From Lonicera japonica (taxonomy: Eukaryota > Streptophyta > Magnoliopsida > Dipsacales > Caprifoliaceae): 64,000 nucleotides of DNA. Positions 47,827 to 59,503 of this stretch are shown here, in pieces (position 1 is the stretch's first letter; the number at the start of each line of letters is the position of its first letter). A program made the translations under genes and the position numbers. The DNA is taken from assembly GCA_021464415.1 (NCBI GenBank), contig CM038469.1, positions 908,501 to 972,500 on the forward strand, in the 5' to 3' direction. A model generated the notes under the pieces. The model worked only from the letters and a program-made list of their open reading frames with translations. It was not told the DNA's origin and did no database searches.

Positions 47827-48903
47827 TCAGTCAAAATCGGGTGCATCCATTGACTGAGCAAAGTCCTTCTTGCCACTAATGTCTGCGATTGTGAAGTTGA
47901 CATAAGCGTCATTGTCTTCTTCGTTCATAAAGTGAGATTCTTGTTCTTTAGATTCTCGATATCTCTTGTAACTGGCTGCTACTTTAGCGCTTGCATGGCA
48001 GTTCTTGTACCAATGCCCAGCAACTCCACACCTATAACATGGCTTGTCACCAACTCTTTCCTTTTTGACCGGAGGATTATTAGGTGCATTTTTCACCTTG
48101 TTTTCCAGACCACTAGGTCCAATAGTGTCATTTCTTCTCCATACTTTGGAAGAGCCTCCACGACCTGCACCACAACTCCCACGTCCCTTTTCACGTTGTG
48201 CCTTATTGCCACGTGGGTAGGGAGCAACACGTCCAACCCCCCTTGCATTAGGGTTCTTTCCACTGTTCATCTTACCGTAGTTAGCCTCAGGAATTTTCTT
48301 TGTCCCGACGGGCCTGACATTGTTATTCAAAAGAACCTCATTATGCCTTTCAGCCACTTGCAGTAGGTTGATCAGCTTATTGAATGTTGTGATTCTTTTG
48401 TTATCATACTCGAGCCTATACTGGTTCGCTAGTATAAGTGCTGAAGTAGGAAAAGTGGAAAGTGTCTTCTGAATCATATCATCTTCTGTGAGATCCTTTC
48501 CACAGAAGTTAAGACGTGCCTTTAGGCGCAGCATATCCTTGTTGAAGTCATTAACCCTTTTATAATCAAGCAAGCGGATTTCATTCCACTGAACGGTCAA
48601 TTCTGGGAGCAAAGTATCATGAATGTTCCCAAAACGTCCCTTAAGGGCATCCCATAGTTCTTTAGGTGTCTTCAACTGAAGGTACTCCCAACGTAGGCTG
48701 GGGTCAATATGTTTCCTTAGAAACATTAATGCATTTGCTTTCACCTTATCAGACGGTCCTTTGTCTGTGGGGTCTTTGGGGTCAATAAGTGTAGCCGAGT
48801 ATTCTTTAGCCACAAAAGCGGTTTCTACATCAGAAACCCACCGATGGTACTCAAGTCCTTCTGAGTCCAAAATGTCAAATTCGGGTCGAGTTGGGTCGGC
48901 CAT
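47827..48903 (-). CDS. gag: Copia Gag protein, full-length open frame
   Basis: 358 codons from ATG at 48903 to TGA at 47827-47829. Residues about 1-190 form the copia Gag core (UBN2-type): 'YHRWVSDVETAFVAKEY', 'LRWEYLQLKTPKELWDALKG', 'LKARLNFCGKDLTEDDMIQK'. Residues 195-285 are basic and Gly/Asn-rich. A CX2CX4HX4C knuckle lies at C289, C292, H297 and C302 ('CYRCGVAGHWYKNC'), followed by an acidic tail ending DAPDFD. Gag forms the particle and packages element RNA. The frame stops before pol, so Gag is made as a separate protein, unlike the single Gag-Pol frame of many copia elements. It is the only undamaged coding frame of any length in the window. Confidence 0.9.
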   Translation of the reverse strand: MADPTRPEFDILDSEGLEYHRWVSDVETAFVAKEYSATLIDPKDPTDKGPSDKVKANALMFLRKHIDPSLRWEYLQLKTPKELWDALKGRFGNIHDTLLPELTVQWNEIRLLDYKRVNDFNKDMLRLKARLNFCGKDLTEDDMIQKTLSTFPTSALILANQYRLEYDNKRITTFNKLINLLQVAERHNEVLLNNNVRPVGTKKIPEANYGKMNSGKNPNARGVGRVAPYPRGNKAQREKGRGSCGAGRGGSSKVWRRNDTIGPSGLENKVKNAPNNPPVKKERVGDKPCYRCGVAGHWYKNCHASAKVAASYKRYRESKEQESHFMNEEDNDAYVNFTIADISGKKDFAQSMDAPDFD

Positions 48904-49573
48904 CTTAAAAAAATAAAATTTTATACAGTTATGAGTACATCCATATTAATTATTTTTCAGGAATATGGATTAGATTTCAAAAATCAAGATCGATAATGGT
49001 CACATTTTTCGATGCTATATGAAAATACTTTATCATAGTGATTATAATACACATGAACTTTCATTATCATGGCAACTTTCAATTTATAACATACTAAATA
49101 AAATAATTAACAATATAGGTAATATTCTTAGCATGCTGATTTACCACAATTATAACAATTATAAATTTAATTAATCCGTCTCCAAAAAAAAAATTATATA
49201 TATAATTATATCCTCGACCTTAGAAAAAATAACATAACCTAACATAATTGTAATTAAAGAATACATAAATAAATAAATTAAGTATTTATTAGGGCACGCG
49301 CAAATAAATTTTAAAAAAAAATAATTTTGAATTAATTATAATAGTGCGCAAAGCAACCAAATATTAATTAATCAATAGAAGATAAAGAAAACAAGAGATA
49401 CTCGGCAAGAAGAAGAGAAAGAAAAAAAATAGAGAAAAACCACTTGTGGGTTTGTTCTCGATAAACGAGTATAGAAAGAAGAGAAAAAATTAATAACTTG
49501 CGGCTGCTTCTCCAAAAATAAAATAAAATCAGCTCCTCCATATATATAATTATATTATATATACACTACATAA

Positions 49574-49605
<32 letters not shown>

Positions 49606-49727
49606 GTAATCAATACACAATTCTGCTCTATTATATGTAATCAATACATATATATATATATATATATGTAATCAATACACATATATATATATACATAAAC
49701 ACACACACGTTATATATATATATAACG
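48904..49727 (-). other. 5' leader of the copia element
   Basis: About 820 bp between the 5' LTR and gag with no frame. The expected copia primer site (TGGTATCAGAG) is absent directly inside the LTR, where a TA palindrome and TA/CA repeats (49560-49727) occur instead. A purine-rich stretch lies at about 49370-49440. Confidence 0.6.
49560..49727. repeat. Compound TA/CA repeats with LTR scrap
   Basis: Several (TA)n and (CA)n runs with 'gtaatcaatacaca' recurring three times. At 49619-49635 there is a 17-base scrap of the LTR (AATTCTGCTCTATTAT). The last 20 bases (49708-49727) are a perfect palindrome CGTTATATATATATATAACG abutting the LTR. Confidence 0.85.
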
Positions 49728-49909
49728 TGTTGTAGGAATAATTCTGCTCTATTATTTATTAGATGGGCCCTTTAAATAGGGTACAAATACAATAGTAAAT
49801 AGGGTTTACAAGGAAGTCCATTATGGCCCATAATACATAATTTACACAGTAAATCACTAATACATATTCTATCTAGGCGATAGCACACTACGTGTAATTT
49901 CCTTAAACA
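49728..49909 (-). repeat. 5' LTR of the copia element
   Basis: 182 bp, identical to 43658-43839 apart from four substitutions. Followed by the target duplication GATAT (49910-49914). Confidence 0.95.
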
Positions 49910-49914
49910 GATAT

Positions 49915-52900
49915 ATATATTAATCATGTTTGGTAACAAATACATTATAATAATTTTGAAGATTTATTTTTATTTTAATTAATATTGTTGAAAATAATTA
50001 TCAATAAACATATAAATTGAACTATGTAATAAAATCATACTAACAAATACTCATATCTTGTAACAAATACAATTTATTGTAACATGTATATAAGCTAAAC
50101 GCATAAAAAAAATTAGATATATGTAAAGATTATAAAACAATATATCAAACAGGTACATGTATATTCAAACAGTTACACATATATTTTACAAACATGTAAA
50201 TAGAATGTAATAACGGGGTGTATTTTCAAACATAAACATGTCTATTTTAGAAGCATATAAATGCAATATATATATATATATATATTTTATAACATGTAAA
50301 TTTCAAAAATATATATATGTATATTTTAGTAACATGTAAATTAAATGTAATCTATATATTGTGTGAAACATTACATCACAAATTTCAAACAGATACATGT
50401 TTGTTTTCGATACATTTATTTGAAAGACAATTTATATATATTTTCATGACATATGATGAAAATTTAACATATATGTACGTACCACACAGATACATGTAAT
50501 ATATTAACGATATTAACACATAATAGGCTCTCCACGTTGAATATAAAAAATTAACTAAAGATGGATATTCTAATTTATTTTTTGTAGTACATTTATCTAT
50601 TGTTTATTTATCTCCGAATAACAAATTTTCATGTACGGCAACAAAAAATCCAATAATTTCCCAAACAAAAAATGTTTCCATACAAGGCGGTTGTGCTAGA
50701 ATTAAATAAAAACGTATTTTTTTATTTTTTATTTTTTCGTTTATTTATTATTGAAAAACAAATTAAAAAAAAATCATCAAGCAATCCCATAATTTCTCAA
50801 TCAAAAACGTTTCCATACAATGCCTTGTGGGCATATTAGTCTTCTCCAATATTACATACAAATTGACATTTATGACAACAACTCTATTTTAAGAAAGAAT
50901 TTAAAATGAGGGGTGTAATCATAATAATGGATCTTGTGTTGTCCTTACCACTAATATATTTTAAAAGTAGGGATAAAATCCTAGTTTTCTATTTAAATTT
51001 TCACTACCAGTGAGAGTAGTTCAGCTCTCAACCGGTATGCTATACTTGCTATTTTTTGAACATATGTTTTTAAAATTATTTATATTTTAATAATATATAC
51101 ATTACATGTGCACGGAATTATATTAGTAGAGATCTGCAGAACAACATTTATATTAAAATTTATGATAAGAATCTAGTTCGTATCTGGGTCCGGTCAATTG
51201 AATGTGAAGTAACATATAAATGCTTACAGAGGAGTAATTAAAAGCCTTACATGGGCAGCCTGGCCAAAAAAGGGTAGAAATTAAGTGCTCCACCTCATCC
51301 CCAACTCTCCCTATGTCTATTACTACCCACTCATCACCTACTCTCTCTGCATTTTCCGTCGAGCTTTAAATTTCATTTACTACCATTCCTCCCTCTTGTT
51401 CCAACCAACAACTCCATTGGCCTTTGGGTAACTAATTTTAAAAGATATGATATACATTGTTGGTCCACTATCTAACAGTTTAAATTTTCTAGATGAGATG
51501 AATTAGAACTTAGTATCGAATTGATTAATAATGGGTACCACTGGGACACTGACAGCTTGAAAAGAATAATTCTTTGATTTTGTTGAACACAAATGCAATG
51601 AATGATATATTTTTCAACGTATAGCTCAAGTGCAAATAATCTTTGTGCCCCGTTTGCTTGGTTTTTGGTTGGCAATTTGTCTGCATTACCTAGTACGCGC
51701 AAAATAGTGTAAATGACAAACTGTTTTCATTTATAAGGCCAATGGAAACAGAAACCTAGCACGCTCAATTGTAAGTTCTTCAATTCAAACCATTTTAAGG
51801 TTGGGTGATGTTAGTGAGGAGGGTGGGTGTTTGAGAGAGATATCCTCTGACTGTTTCTTGGTCGTTTGCTTTAGTGGGTAGTTGTTACGTGGAATTGAAA
51901 TATATATATGGAATCATGAGAAGAAAATTAATATTATGGCTTCTTTATCACATGGATGACGACATATTACCTAAATAAAATGTATTCTGAGGAGAAAACA
52001 AACATAATTTAATTTCTCTCTATGTTGTGTTTAAGTAATTGCATCACATAATGCCTGTTTCTCGTTACTCTTTGAATCTATAAAACGAATTATTATGGTG
52101 GAATCCACATTTATTTATTCCTAATTTTGATCTTTCTTGTATTTTTGTATTGCTTTTCTTTAGTTGAGTGCTATATGCACCACTACCTTTTCCCTTGCTA
52201 TTACTTCCACTTTAAAAAAAATGCCCTTTAAAATCTAGCCACACCCCACATATATTAACCATGTTCGTTTACTAATCAATGGAAATTAAGGAATGATATA
52301 TATTATATATACTACAAATGCCTTTCCAAAAAGAGCAAACTATGTCATTCAAATCCACAGAGCAAACAGTGCCTCTCCAAAAATTTTGCTCATCCAAGCA
52401 ACTTTGAGTTTGTTCACTCGCTTTGATCCAAAGTTGTTCTATTGCACCATCAAAACCTCCATTGATTCAACATTAAGGCTTCATTGGTGTTCCAAAGCAA
52501 AACCATAAGCTGTGAGAGGAGGTTTTTTTTTTTTATTATTATTGTTTGTCTGATCGTATATATATACTAGCCTCCATAGCACACCATACATGTTTGCAAG
52601 GATGAAATAAATAAATTAGACAAAAAAATAGTATGTATCATAATACTAACTCTGTGATAAATAAATAAAATTATTTGCATGTCCTCTTTGTTTAGTTTGG
52701 TGTATATTACATCTTATATAAAATAATTCCTAATTATAGGATATGTAAATACATGTTTAGCTATCTTAAAATAATGATTATTTTTTCTCCCATTATCTCT
52801 CTTTAGATTTATATGTGCAAATATTAAATCATAATCTTTATTATACAATCCCCCTAGATGTGATTTATTATATTTTTATTTAAAATAAAAGTTAATTTGA

Positions 52901-53400
52901 ACCTCTTTTTTAGTTGTTAGTAGGGATGGCAATGGGTAGAGCGGGTTTGCAAGATCCAAACTCGATCATTCTAAAGCATGTCTAACTTGTATCTTTCCTA
53001 GCCTGAGTGGGCCGGTGTTATTTGGAAAATTTCGTCTCCATTAATTAATTTTGTTTGGATCAAGAGGTGACAATTTTAGGAATAAAATGATACAAAATTC
53101 ATGTTCGTGTCTAAATTTTAAAATGAAATAGGAGATATGTCGTGTTAATTGTCTTTTCTTATAGTTTTATAGGGTCTAAATTAGAGAAAATTCATATTTC
53201 TACTCATGTTATAACGTATTTATTAAGACCCAAAAACTATAATTATATATATTATCTTGTGATGTATTTTAGGTAGGTTATGTTTTTATTTCGCAAAAAT
53301 AACACGACTTCATGACTTGCCTTATTATTCTTTGTCATGTAGTGTATTGTCGGGCCCAAACATGACCTAAAATGTAATGCCATGTATCTGTATTAATGTA
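49915..53400. other. AT-rich intergenic stretch
   Basis: No gene or element end could be supported. Contains TA tracts (for example 50267-50289), repeated 'aacatgtaaat' phrases at 50100-50350, a pyrimidine-rich stretch at 51280-51420, and a hAT-MITE-like start 'tagggatggcaatgggta' at 52922 with no partner. Frames at 51472-51702 and 52293-52508 lack any recognisable motif. Confidence 0.4.
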
Positions 53401-54830
53401 AATTATGTTTGGTTCAGTGTATTTAGTGCGAAAATGGTTGATGAATGGTCTTAGCATGTTTCAGATCAATTTTTGCAGTTTTTGTTGAGACAGGCGCCTG
53501 TTGTGTGAGGACAAGCGATTGTTTGGGTTGGTCTTGGATATTATTTGCATTGTAGTTGAAAAGATACATGTTGAGGGTGAACAAGCACCTGTTGTGAGCC
53601 TAACAGTCGCATGTTGGAGCCAACATGCGACTGTTGGGATCAACATATGACTCGGTGGCACATATTTAAAAGCATCCATGGCCTCCTTTTGTTCCATTTA
53701 ATTTTCACCATTTTTATCCTAAAATACAGAGCTCGAGTTTTCTTCACATTCTCTCTTTAGATTTCACATATATTTACACTTCATAATTCAATTCGGCTTT
53801 AGGAGAAATTGTTTTACGCGACGTGAGTATCACGTGACGTAGGAATTATGGGATTTCACCGAACGAGGTTTCGGTCTTCATCTTCTTCTCTTCCTTTTGG
53901 CTTGTTGATTTGAGGTAAGGGTTTAATTTTTTTCAAAACTTGATTATATGGTTTTATTATATGTTAATCATCATGTTTTAATTTATAGTAAGAATTACTA
54001 CATGATGAAGATGATGACATTTTGAGATTTATAAAGCCATGAGCATGTGATTTGAAGCAAGATATGACATTTACACTTGATATGCATGTGTTATTTAATA
54101 TACATGAGATATCCCTTGTATGTATAGATTTGTATATTGACAAAATTGATTAATTAGTGAATTATATACATCAAAGGGCATGTATAGAGACTTGTTGAAG
54201 TTATGTGGCATAAGTTGTTTCAAATGTTCATTTATTGGCATGATATACGTAGTGCATCATTATTATATCAATCGGAATATTGGAGATCTTTCTGTAAGCT
54301 TGGATTATTCTTATGGCCTATCGTATAGGCATATATCTCTTATCTATAATGTTGGAAGCTTTTTATGATCATTGAATCATTCTAGATGTGATATGACCCT
54401 GTGATGGATCCGATTATAATTCTATCGTGACCCTTCGATGATGAAAGAAATATGTATTGATTGGTGCTTGCTGGTGTGAAAATAAGTAGGGCTCGGTGCC
54501 ATTGGGTTGAATATCCCTAAACCCCTGAGGGACAACAATGAGGTCGGCTATTTAGAGCCAGCGGTGAGTAGCCTGAAAATTTAGACCTTGACAAAGCACT
54601 TGTGATTCTGTTGATATAATATTGACGAACATGTGGTCCAATTCTATTGAGATGATGATCTGTTATGGGCCGAAAGATGTTGTATCGTGATCATGTTCGG
54701 ATTATTCTCTGGGGTGGTCAGGCCCATTCTTATCTTTTGATTATGATTCGGCTCATTTTGGGCATCCTCTTTGGATATTGTTTGACACATGGGAGGTAAC
54801 CTGCATATGCACATGCATGCATTATCTTAT
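53401..54830 (+). repeat. LTR family B, plus-strand copy, truncated
   Basis: About 54480-54830 matches the reverse complement of 55330-55690 (for example 'tagggctcggtgcc', 'ccctgagggacaacaa', 'gaggtaacctgca'). The upstream part has the layout of the complete copy: dyads, TATA-like sequence, pyrimidine-rich leader and 'ttgaggtaagggtt'. It stops next to the primer site at 54833. Left limit is uncertain. Confidence 0.5.
53602..53635. repeat. Perfect 15-bp inverted repeat
   Basis: AACAGTCGCATGTTG and its exact complement, separated by GAGC. Related half-sites ('gcacctgttg', 'aagcgattg') lie within 120 bp upstream. It lies in the presumed U3 of the plus-strand family B LTR. Confidence 0.9.
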
Positions 54831-54832
54831 GC

Positions 54833-54852
54833 TTCCCACAGATGGCGCCAAT
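54833..54852 (-). other. tRNA-Asp-type primer binding site
   Basis: Minus strand ATTGGCGCCATCTGTGGGAA. An LTR start TGTAGTTGGC follows at 54853 on the plus strand, so this is the start of the internal region of a minus-strand element whose LTR continues right, interrupted by the family B LTR at 54890-57180. Confidence 0.65.
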
Positions 54853-54889
54853 TGTAGTTGGCTTAAAATTTGGTTGAGCCCACAGGAAA

Positions 54890-57180
54890 TGTAACGCCCC
54901 CGCCTTAATTGTACAGGAGAACACCTGTAATTAAGACCTGGAGAGTCACTAACCCATCTTAGTAGGACTAAGACAGGTATATAAGAAGAATATAGATCGG
55001 CGGCAACATATAAACCAAGCAACGACAAGCATTGGGTGCAAAAATGATACTATAACTGATAAACATGCATCATAGATATATATGGTATGCATTATATATA
55101 TGAACAACAAAAATATATAGACAATCCCCGGGCTAGCCGTGGCTTCCCGGAAGTAACACATCTATTACAAAAATGAACCATAGTATCAGAGCCTTCTACT
55201 TCGTCCCTGAACCCATCGTCTCTTTGTCCCCCTGGGACTCGTGAGTATCCGAAATAGTTTAAAGAAATGGGGCGAGTTATACGCTCAGTAGGGGTAAGTA
55301 ATCACATACAAAACACAATTCAATTTAAAATCATATGTTCATTTCGTAATGCATGCATATACCAATGTAGGTTACCTCCCTTGTGTCAACTTTAGAGCCA
55401 CGTAGCCAGAATATATCCATATTGAATCGGAATATAGCAAGGGCCTGACCGCCCGAGAGAAAATCCGACAATAATCATAAATTGGCCCATCGGCCCCAGA
55501 GTATATCAATTGATCATAATCAATTTGGACCTCATGTCCACCAATAATAACATAAACACAGAACCATCAGTGCCTTACCGTTGTCTAGATTTTTGAACTA
55601 CACACCGCTGGCTCTAGACAGCCGACGCGTTGCTGCCCTCCGGAGGTTTAGGAATTTTTAACTCAAGGGCACCAGGCCCTACTTATTTTTCATCCCGGTA
55701 GGCACAGATCAATACGTCATCCCTTCACAATCGAAGGGCCACAATAGAATCATATACGGATCCATATCACATCCAAAATAAGATCATGACGAGATTTCAT
55801 CATGATAGTAATCACCACGAGAAATACGCCCACATGTCGTGCCATAAGAATGATCCACATATGCTGAGAATCCTTCAAGTGTTTGGTTGACACAATAATA
55901 ATATGCATGATATGCAAAACATGCTATTTCATGTATACTAAGCAATTTATGCTATTTCCACTCCCATAACTCTCACATCATATCCCTTGGTATGTAAAAT
56001 TTGTCAATAGCCTAATTTATCTGCAAACAACATGTATACCGCCAAGGAATACCACACATAGTTTAGATAACACTTATTAGCAAGTTTATATGGCATATCT
56101 TGCATCAAATCTTACAATCACAATTTTATAAGTCATAAAAATATCATGAACACTTTAATATTCAAGCTTCTCAAGCAATTGATAATCATGAACAATGATT
56201 CTTGACTAATAAAAGCATAATATCTAGTTTTGAAAGCCATAAAACCCCTACCTCGTGTTTCTTAGCTGTATAGAACGAAGAAAGAAGAGAATCCAAGCTC
56301 TCCCAAAGGAATCCCAAGGAGGATGATGATGAATAGTGAAGTTAAAGATGATTCGAATGCTTTTGAGCTTTTATTTCGAATTGATGTTGAAAAATGAGTA
56401 AAAATCCTTCAAAAAACCACCTCTATCTCTCTCTAGATTCCTCAAGTTGATAAGAGTGAGTTTGGGTCGAATTTGGTGAGTTATTGTGATAAATGGTGAG
56501 AAAATGAGGTTAAAACTCTAAAAAATTCGACACCCAAGGCTCCAAGATTGATCTTGAACCTTCCAAGATCGATCTTAGGAGCTCTCAGCCAAAGATTATG
56601 ACATACAGGGCTCTAAGATCGATCTTGGACCTCCCAAGATCGATCTTGGGAGCTCTCAGCCAAAGCTGATTTCACAGCACTGACCACTGTTAGTATTTTG
56701 GTCATAACTTCTTACTCGGAACTCGGATTGGGGTGATCTTTATGTACACGAAAAGGCAATTCAAATATCTTCAACTTCCTAAGAGGAAGTTTCCCAAAAT
56801 TATGGATATATTATTCCCATAATTTCGACGAAGACAACGCTCTGCCGAAGCGTTACCGAATGACCAGAATTTAACGATGGGCCTATTTTGCGCCCTATTT
56901 TGACCCACAAGAAATGCGAATTAGCTTTCGGTTAAAACATAAAAGTTGTAGAATGATACAAATTCTATATACCTACGTGAACGGAACCTTAATCGGATAA
57001 GTAACGAAGAAATTACGATAGCTCAAAGCTAGCCAAAATTAATAAATCACAAAGAACCAAAACTTCTTATTTACCAACCAAAATCGATTCGGACCGCCCG
57101 AATCACCAAAAAATCATTCACATATGTATAAAAGAGTTAATATAACACAATTAACATTAATATAAATACAGGATGTTACA
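54890..57180 (-). repeat. Solo LTR, family B, complete
   Basis: 2,291 bp, TGTAACGCCCCCG to 'ggatgttaca' (inverted TGTAAC/GTTACA), with exact GGAAA duplications at 54885-54889 and 57181-57185. Read on the minus strand it shows a U3 with dyad repeats (56538-56680), then 'ctagagagagatagaggtgg', pyrimidine-rich leader sequence and a splice-like 'gaggtaggggt' near 56250. No coding frame. The long LTR suggests a gypsy element, but no internal region is present. Confidence 0.8.
56538..56680. repeat. 71-bp tandem repeat with AAGATCGATCTT palindromes
   Basis: Two units beginning 'ggctc-aagat' at 56538 and 56609. Each carries two copies of the palindrome AAGATCGATCTT (one copy has a mismatch), followed by 'ggagctctcagccaaag'. 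They lie in the presumed U3. Confidence 0.85.
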
Positions 57181-57910
57181 GGAAAGATGTTCTTTGTGAG
57201 TATAAACGAATTGCTAGTAGTTTGATAAACAAGACAATGCTATTTTTTTGTAGGTAGGTTCCTCTAGTTATTTTTAGGTCTACTGGTAGTTCTTCATCCT
57301 TTTATGTTTGTGAGCTTTTATTGCTTTGACAATGGAGTTAATAACAAAAAGACAAGCCACTGACTTTTGCTATCTTTTCCCTTTTTCTTTCTCTTTCTAG
57401 ATTCCTTCGTAATATAAATTGATCCCTTCCTTAGAACTGTGCCTTTCTATTTATATATGTTTATGGTTACAATATTCTATTGGGACTAGCGACCCAATTA
57501 GCAACTAAGAAACAGCTGGAAGTATAGTGTGGGTCCCTTTGCATTAATTGTGAAATGATTTGCATTTAAGACCTATCACCTTTACATCACACATGTGTCA
57601 GGATTTGGTGGTTTTGTTTTACATGAGCGGGTGAGATGCGGCGTGAGTAGGTGATTTCAATCATAAGTTGGTAGCTTTGCACGTATACTTCATGATGAGT
57701 AAAGTCCATTCACAACCTTCAGCATGTTCTCTAGCGCATGTTGGTCACGTGATAGTGCCGAGACATTGATGTGCCGAGTTCCAATCCTCCTCGGCACAAA
57801 ATGTACTTCAATGTCTAAATGGGGCTCTGTTGACTTCCTTAAGCATTGCTTGCCGAAACGTATCCGTCGAGTGGGCCTTAGAGCTTTGGCTCGGCCCAAT
57901 ATACTTTGGT

Positions 57911-58239
57911 AATAATTTTATGTCCCTTTAATATATGATGCGAAAATGCAAACATGAAAGATATGTTGTTTATGAAGTTCTATTTTTTTGTATAAATGAC
58001 AACACTTGACCTCCTATGAAGTGAGTATATTATAATTTTCAAGCAAATAAGTATATGCATTACTCGACCATCATCATTTAATAATTAAATCGAATATACA
58101 AAATAAGAAGCACAAATTAACATTAAATATAACATTTAAAGAAGAAGCACAAGTACCATTAAGAAAAATACAAACACGAGTAACAAGTACTACGGGAACC
58201 ATTAATAATACGTCTTCAAATAAACAAAATACTATCAAA
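57911..58239. other. AT-rich stretch, nothing recognised
   Basis: Low-complexity A/T-rich sequence between the split LTR and a small minus-strand frame. No feature supported. Confidence 0.4.
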
Positions 58240-58548
58240 TTATGAGAGATAATGATCGTTGCTGCTAGTTTGTGGAGATTGTGTAGATTCTAGATCTTCA
58301 GGAGCTTCACGAGACTTGACAACCATTTTGACAATACTTTCTCGAGGAAGGTCATGTTTAATATCTCCACATAGCTTAGTTCCACGTTTGGTCCAAATTC
58401 CGCCGTCGATTATATCCTTTTTTCCCGAATGTTGTTGCAAGAACAAGCAAAGTAAGGTTAAAACACTCTCAAAATCCAACAAAAAAAGAAAAAAAAAGTG
58501 GAATACTTTTTGAAACAACCTATTATTCGAGAAATAAATTAAACACAA
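58240..58548 (-). other. Unassigned minus-strand reading frame, 102 codons
   Basis: The first 40 codons are Phe/Leu-rich and probably non-coding. The second half (about 58430-58243) reads 'GGIWTKRGTKLCGDIKHDLP', 'RESIVKMVVKSREAPEDLES' and a Ser/Gln-rich end. That composition is protein-like and could be a terminal exon of a host gene or transposon gene. No family recognised, no clear splice acceptor, and no partner exons seen. Treat as hypothetical. Confidence 0.25.
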
Positions 58549-58842
58549 TTACTTGGTTTGTTCTAAGTTGACAATATGATAATCTATAACTTAGATCAAC
58601 ACTTATATATTAATATTAACAGTAGTAGCAAATAAGTAACAATGAAGCAAATGAACACAAATATGCTAATGTCGGTATGAATCATTTATGATTAATGATT
58701 GTGCAATCATAAGACAATAAGTAAAGAACAATATTGCACATTCTCGGCTGTGACCAAAAGACCACTCGGTCCATGTGAATTGATTGAGGCCAGAACAACA
58801 AAATTCCACATAATAGGTTGATTCCAACTGAGCAAGCACGCT

Positions 58843-59495
58843 AAGGGTATTTTTTGTTTCAGTTAAGGTAGAGATTGGGGTACCCCAAACCCTTCCCAAA
58901 CATTATAGTTCGGTTTCAGTTCGGTTCGGTTTTTATACCTATGTAACCCAAACCCTTCCTAAATTATTCGGTTTCGGTCTCATTCGGTTTTTATAAAAGC
59001 TAATTCCACACAAATTTAGCGAAGCCAAAGATAGTTTTTCACTTCGTTGATCAGCAAAAACATGGGCAGAAAGTTATGCGATCCTACTTTTCATATAAGA
59101 AGGTTATTATGGGGACAAATTTGAATTCAAATTTGTTATGACAGTTTGATTATAGTTGAGAATTTGTTTCTTCCACGTACACTATTAATACGTTCTCCTT
59201 TTTTCATTCTACGTATATTGTCCTCTTCCTAATGTGCAATTTTGATCATGATCTTTGACTATTGTTCACATTGTATCACAATTATCTTCCAAAAACATTG
59301 TTCACAATAATATGTTCTCCTCTTTTCATTAATAATTTTTTTTAAAAAAAAGATTCGGTTTTTTCGGTCCAATTCGGGGTACTCAAACCCCGAACCCAAA
59401 CTGATCCAAATCAATCGGTTTCAGTTCGAAAAATTTCAGATTGCAACGAATCGGTTCGGTTCGTTCGATTTTCGGATTTCTAACAACACCCCTAA
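58843..59495. mobile_element. hAT-like MITE
   Basis: 653 bp with ends AAGGGTATT and inverted TTAGGGGTGTT. Flanks AGCACGCT (58835-58842) and TGCACGCT (59496-59503) match at seven of eight bases. Rich in 'ttcggttcggtt' on one side and its complement on the other, a hallmark of a common plant hAT MITE type. No coding frame. Confidence 0.6.
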
Positions 59496-59503
59496 TGCAC
59501 GCT

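Larger units (their letters stand above)
43658..49909 (-). mobile_element. Young copia element: intact gag, decayed pol
   Basis: 6,252 bp with LTRs of 182 bp (43658-43839 and 49728-49909) that differ at four positions. Identical GATAT duplications lie at 43653-43657 and 49910-49914. On the minus strand: 5' LTR, a repeat-rich leader, a full gag frame (48903-47827), decayed integrase (about 47190-46440), decayed RT and RNase H (about 45300-44300), three tandem 3' repeats, a polypurine tract and the 3' LTR. The order integrase-RT identifies copia. Confidence 0.9.
54853..57910 (-). repeat. Split LTR of a minus-strand element with Asp primer site
   Basis: Starts TGTAGTTGGCTTAAAA at 54853, is broken at 54890-57180 by the family B solo LTR with its GGAAA duplication, and resumes at 57186. 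The part around 57690-57900 ('ctcggcac', 'gccgagttccaatcc', 'cggcccaat') looks like a Tat-type U3. The outer end is not identified, so 57910 is a guess. Confidence 0.4.

Noticed and set aside
47932..48366. 144-codon plus-strand frame
   Set aside because: Lies opposite the intact copia gag and has no recognisable motif.
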